Source of the DNA: an uncultured Bacteroidaceae bacterium
GTDB taxonomy: Bacteria; Bacteroidota; Bacteroidia; Bacteroidales; Bacteroidaceae
Reading direction: 5' to 3'
Assembly: GCA_905235575.1 (NCBI GenBank)
Contig: CAJOLZ010000008.1
Coordinates: 1 to 64,000, forward strand
DNA length: 64,000 nt
Shown: piece by piece, positions 61,519 to 64,000 of the stretch
How positions within the stretch are numbered: the stretch's first letter is position 1
Layout of the letters: every line of letters starts with the position of its first letter
The notes under the pieces: generated by a model
Databases searched by the model: none
The model's input: only the letters and a program-made list of their open reading frames with translations
Told to the model about the DNA's origin: nothing
Made by a program: the position numbers and the translations under genes

Positions 61519-62676
61519 ATGAGACACAAACTTTCTATTACTATGCTGGCCCTCTGGTTGGCATGCTCCGGCGCAATGGCTCAGGAGGCCATCTTCGAGC
61601 GCCGTGACCAGGGTTCACCCCGTTTCAATGCCGATGGCACCGTCACCCTCAGCCTGCGTGCTCCCGAAGCACAGAAGGTCTATGTCGTAGGCGATTGTGT
61701 GGAAGGGCAGCGTGCCGAGATGAAGAAGGATGGCGACCGATGGTCGTACACCACGGGTCAGCTCGCGCCCGAACTTTACAACTATCGCTTCGTGGTGGAC
61801 GGAGTGGAAGCTCTCGACCCCTCGAATATCGAACGAAGCCGTGACGTACGTTCGTTCATGAGCACCTTCATCGTCACCAAGGAGGTGGGCGACCAGGGCT
61901 ATCTTTACGGCAACCACGACGTGGCCCACGGAAACATGGCCCAAGTGTGGTACGACTCGCCCCAGCTGGGCATTCAGCGCCGCATGAGCATCTATACGCC
62001 TGCCGGCTACGACAAGGGCAAGAATTATCCCGTACTCTACCTGCTGCATGGCGCAGGTGGCGACGAGGAGGCATGGCCTACGCTGGGACGTGTGCAGCAA
62101 ATCATGGACAACCTGATTGCGCTCGGAAAAGCCGAGCCCATGATTGTGGTGATGCCCAACGGAAATGCCAGCGACGACGCTTCGCCCCTTCTCTCGGGAC
62201 TCGCCCGCAAGGACCGCCCCAAGACCTCCTACGAGAAGAGTTTCGACGATATCATGAAATACGTCGAGAACCACTACAAAGTAAAGAAAGATGCCGCCAG
62301 CACCGCTGTCTGTGGCCTGAGTATGGGCGGCTACCACACCTTCATGATCTCCAACCTGCGCCCGGGTCGCTTCAACTATATCGGCCTCTTCTCGGCAGCC
62401 ATACGGATGGGTAACGACAACCGTGCATCATTGCGCGAGCAGTTGGCCAACGACCCCGAAGCCAACAAAATGATATCCAGTGTGTTCGCTGCAAAGCCCT
62501 CGCTCTATTGGATTGCCATCGGACGCGAGGACTTCCTGAAAGACCAGAACGATACCTATCGTGCCTACCTCGACCAGAAGGGGTACAAATACGAGTATTT
62601 CGAGAGTGCAGGCGGCCACATCTGGCGCAACTGGCGCATCTATCTCTCGATGTTTGCACCACGTCTGTTTAAGTAA
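61519..62676 (+). CDS. Secreted two-domain carbohydrate esterase (E-set + CE1-like)
   Basis: A 385-residue exported esterase. Signal peptide 1-21; a CBM48/E-set-like domain (about 30-115: FNADGTVTLSLRAPEAQKVYVVGD, YNYRFVVDGV); and an esterase D/CE1 catalytic domain with YPVLYLLHGAGGDEEAWP (about 173), nucleophile Ser in AVCGLSMGGYHTF (about 264), acid in IAIGREDFL and His in SAGGHIWRNWR near the end. This layout is that of Bacteroidales feruloyl/acetyl-xylan esterases. Its stop codon coincides with the end of repeat R8. Confidence 0.9.
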   Translation: MRHKLSITMLALWLACSGAMAQEAIFERRDQGSPRFNADGTVTLSLRAPEAQKVYVVGDCVEGQRAEMKKDGDRWSYTTGQLAPELYNYRFVVDGVEALDPSNIERSRDVRSFMSTFIVTKEVGDQGYLYGNHDVAHGNMAQVWYDSPQLGIQRRMSIYTPAGYDKGKNYPVLYLLHGAGGDEEAWPTLGRVQQIMDNLIALGKAEPMIVVMPNGNASDDASPLLSGLARKDRPKTSYEKSFDDIMKYVENHYKVKKDAASTAVCGLSMGGYHTFMISNLRPGRFNYIGLFSAAIRMGNDNRASLREQLANDPEANKMISSVFAAKPSLYWIAIGREDFLKDQNDTYRAYLDQKGYKYEYFESAGGHIWRNWRIYLSMFAPRLFK

Positions 62677-62941
62677 GAAAATCGGAAGATTCCACTTCGT
62701 TTCTATCTGCGAGGGGCATCGAAAATCGCTGTGAGAAGCAGTGAGAATCGGTGCCCCTCGTTGCGTTGTGTTGGGTGCTGGGAAATGACGGGAATATAAC
62801 CGTCTGATTATCAACGTTGCGAATTTCTGCGTAGAAGAATGTTTCCTCGTCTTTTTCCTGCAGAAACACGCTTTTCACAAAAACGCAGCGTGCTGCGACA
62901 GCCGTCGCACCACGGTGCGTCATCTGACGAAGCACACTGCG
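62673..62941 (-). repeat. Composite intergenic repeat, copy R8 (269 bp, inverted)
   Basis: This copy is in the opposite orientation. Units lie at 62884, 62906 and 62928. The box, read on the minus strand as GTTGATAATCAGACGGTTA, spans 62815-62797, 69 nt from the nearest unit. TTCTCAC repeats follow (62748-62729) and the far end AATCTTCCGATTTTCTTAC is at 62691-62673. That end overlaps the esterase stop codon (62674-62676). The segment 62711-62760 can fold with GAGGGGCA pairing to TGCCCCTC. Confidence 0.82.
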
Positions 62942-63077
62942 ATGCCCGGAATTCAGTTTTCCTCGAAACTGTGGAGAGATAAATGTAAGGAATAATTTCG
63001 TGTTTGAACGTGCGTTTTCGCTACTTTGAATACCGTCCGGAAGTGCTCGGGAATGGAGAAGGAAAAACAAAATATAT

Positions 63078-63108
63078 TTTGCTTTTCGATGGCTTATTCG
63101 TACCTTTG
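63078..63108 (+). promoter_or_regulatory. Promoter of the J-domain gene
   Basis: TTTG at 63078-63081, 19 bp, TACCTTTG at 63101-63108; ATG at 63147. Confidence 0.75.
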
Positions 63109-63146
63109 TGCTCGTGAAAATGATAAAAGGATAAGGATTCAGGCAG

Positions 63147-63536
63147 ATGATATTCATCTTTTCGCCGGGTTACGGCAAGTGGATTTGCATGTTCTTGGGA
63201 ATGCTTCGCGGAGGATTTCGCGGTGCGTTCGTGGGCTTCATAGTGGGTGCGTTGCTCGACTCCCTCTTTGTGCGTCGTGCGCCGACCTCTTCTTACAAGT
63301 CCGAACCCTCTGTCGCACCACCGCCCTCGGCTTTGCAGCAGGCTTACGCAGAACTTGGGGTGTCGCCCACAGCTACTGATGACGAGGTGCGTGCAGCCTA
63401 CAAGAAAATGGCCATGCTCTATCATCCCGACCGTGTGGCAAGTCTCGGTGAGGATATTCGTCGCACCGCCGAACAAAAGTTGCAGCGAGTCAATGCGGCT
63501 CGCGACTATATTTATAAGGTACGTGGGATAAAATAA
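63147..63536 (+). CDS. Small membrane-anchored J-domain protein
   Basis: A 129-residue protein. Residues about 13-42 are hydrophobic and Gly-rich (MFLGMLRGGFRGAFVGFIVGALLDSLF) and probably span the inner membrane. A short Pro/Ser linker leads to a compact J domain (about 63-127: QQAYAELGVSPTATDDEVRAAYKKMAMLYHPDRV), with the HPD needed to stimulate DnaK. There is no Gly/Phe region, zinc finger or substrate domain, so it would recruit DnaK to the membrane. The layout resembles DjlA without its TerB part. A second possible start is at 63189. The gene is alone, with its own promoter and terminator. Confidence 0.85.
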   Translation: MIFIFSPGYGKWICMFLGMLRGGFRGAFVGFIVGALLDSLFVRRAPTSSYKSEPSVAPPPSALQQAYAELGVSPTATDDEVRAAYKKMAMLYHPDRVASLGEDIRRTAEQKLQRVNAARDYIYKVRGIK

Positions 63537-63564
63537 AAAAGCGCAGCCGAAGCTGCGCTTTTTT
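63535..63564. terminator. Bidirectional terminator between J-protein and Arc genes
   Basis: Stem AAAAAAGCGCAGC / GCTGCGCTTTTTT (13 bp, CGAA loop). A run on one side and T run on the other make it work for both converging genes. Confidence 0.88.
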
Positions 63565-63580
63565 ATTTTGATAAAGGTGT

Positions 63581-63748
63581 TTACTTCTTCTTTCTCCCGC
63601 TCTTCTTCAGCGCTTCGGAAAGAATCCATTGAATCTGTCCGTTGGTGGAACGAAACTCATCGGCCGCCCATGCTTCTATTGCATTCATGGTGGCAGTGTC
63701 GATGCGCAGGATGAAGCTTTTCGTTTCGTTCCCCTCTTTCTTAGCCAT
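63581..63748 (-). CDS. Arc-family ribbon-helix-helix DNA-binding protein
   Basis: A 55-residue protein with the Arc/MetJ-type plan: a beta strand (SFILRID), helix A (TATMNAIEAWAADEF), then helix B (TNGQIQWILSEALKKSG) and a basic tail. Such proteins bind DNA as dimers or tetramers through the paired strand. It lies 30 nt after the gene that enters from the right edge. I recall this small protein next to SPFH-family genes in other Bacteroidales, and here it may control that operon. Confidence 0.8.
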   Translation of the reverse strand: MAKKEGNETKSFILRIDTATMNAIEAWAADEFRSTNGQIQWILSEALKKSGRKKK

Positions 63749-63778
63749 GTCTGTTCGGATTGAGTGGGAGAGGTCCTA

Positions 63779-64000
63779 TTAGTGATTCAGTGTTCCGCTG
63801 TTGATGACGGGCTGTGCCGGTTCGTCGCTGCAGAGCACTACGAGCAGGTTGCTGACCATGGCTGCTTTCTTCTCCTCGTCGAGCTCTACGATGTCTTCTT
63901 CGGAGAGTTTCGAGAGTGCCATCTTCACCATCGATACGGCGCCGTCCACTATCTTTTCGCGGGCGCAGATGATGGCGTCAGCCTGTTGACGACGCAGCAT
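63779..64000 (-). CDS. C-terminal part of a probable SPFH/band-7 protein (partial)
   Basis: Only the last 73 or so codons are in the window; the gene continues past the right edge. The visible part, [19 protein letters not shown] ... [19 protein letters not shown] ... TLNH, matches my memory of the C-terminal end of Bacteroidales SPFH (stomatin/prohibitin-like) proteins, which form membrane-bound rings. The Met at the window edge need not be the true start. The Arc-like gene follows at once, which supports the identification. Confidence 0.6.
   Translation of the reverse strand: MLRRQQADAIICAREKIVDGAVSMVKMALSKLSEEDIVELDEEKKAAMVSNLLVVLCSDEPAQPVINSGTLNH

Overview
The window is a stretch of chromosome from a Bacteroidales bacterium, most likely Prevotellaceae. 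The evidence is threefold. Promoters follow the Bacteroidota pattern (TTTG, 19 bp, TAnnTTTG) and there are almost no Shine-Dalgarno sequences. The gene content is typical of the group: tandem SusC/SusD pairs, fused LpxC-FabZ, an OadG/OadA/OadB sodium pump, DUF6057 and a GH78 rhamnosidase. Several gene clusters also resemble those known from Bacteroides and Prevotella. Nearly all protein genes look intact.

Layout. 1-5.6 kb: cell-wall amidase and MCE/MlaD protein, then dnaA, a nitroreductase with an unexpected extra domain, and folB. 5.7-9.2 kb: the oxaloacetate decarboxylase sodium pump. 9.3-14.7 kb: a ThiD-like kinase, two secreted surface proteins, an AraC regulator and a formate/nitrite-type channel. 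14.8-21.7 kb: a minus-strand operon (receiver/PPDK-N hybrid, HAD phosphatase, Na+/amino-acid symporter) and gdhA. 21.9-25.9 kb: DUF6057 membrane protein, CxxCH-bearing beta-propeller lipoprotein and comF. 26.3-26.8 kb: five tRNA genes (Val, Arg, Tyr, Gly, Asp). 27-43.8 kb: about 17 kb holding two successive FAS1 lipoprotein-SusC-SusD units with no glycosidase. 44.7-55.5 kb: a housekeeping run on the minus strand (purM, an esterase, prfA, pyrF, lpxD, lpxC-fabZ, lpxA, a pRiA4b-ORF3 protein, miaA, Pif1-TPR helicase). 55.7-64 kb: LuxR-type regulator, PAP2 phosphatase, YbjQ, WYL-like regulator, GH78 rhamnosidase, two-domain esterase, small membrane J-protein, Arc repressor and the end of a probable SPFH protein.

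How the genes fit together. The sodium-pumping decarboxylase and the AGCS symporter suggest use of a sodium gradient. The Sus-like locus, rhamnosidase and CE1-type esterases suggest capture and breakdown of complex or plant-derived glycans. Lipid A synthesis (lpxA, lpxC-fabZ, lpxD) is grouped with purine, pyrimidine and translation genes.

The most unusual signal is not a gene. Eight intergenic regions carry tandem arrays of a 14-bp near-palindrome at an exact 22-bp period. In five of them the array is one end of a composite element of about 269 bp with fixed internal geometry: last unit to a conserved box is 69 nt in all five, and box to the far end is 124 nt in the best copies. In three copies the far end coincides with the stop codon of the neighbouring gene. 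This looks like a dispersed, structured repeat family that I do not recognise by name.
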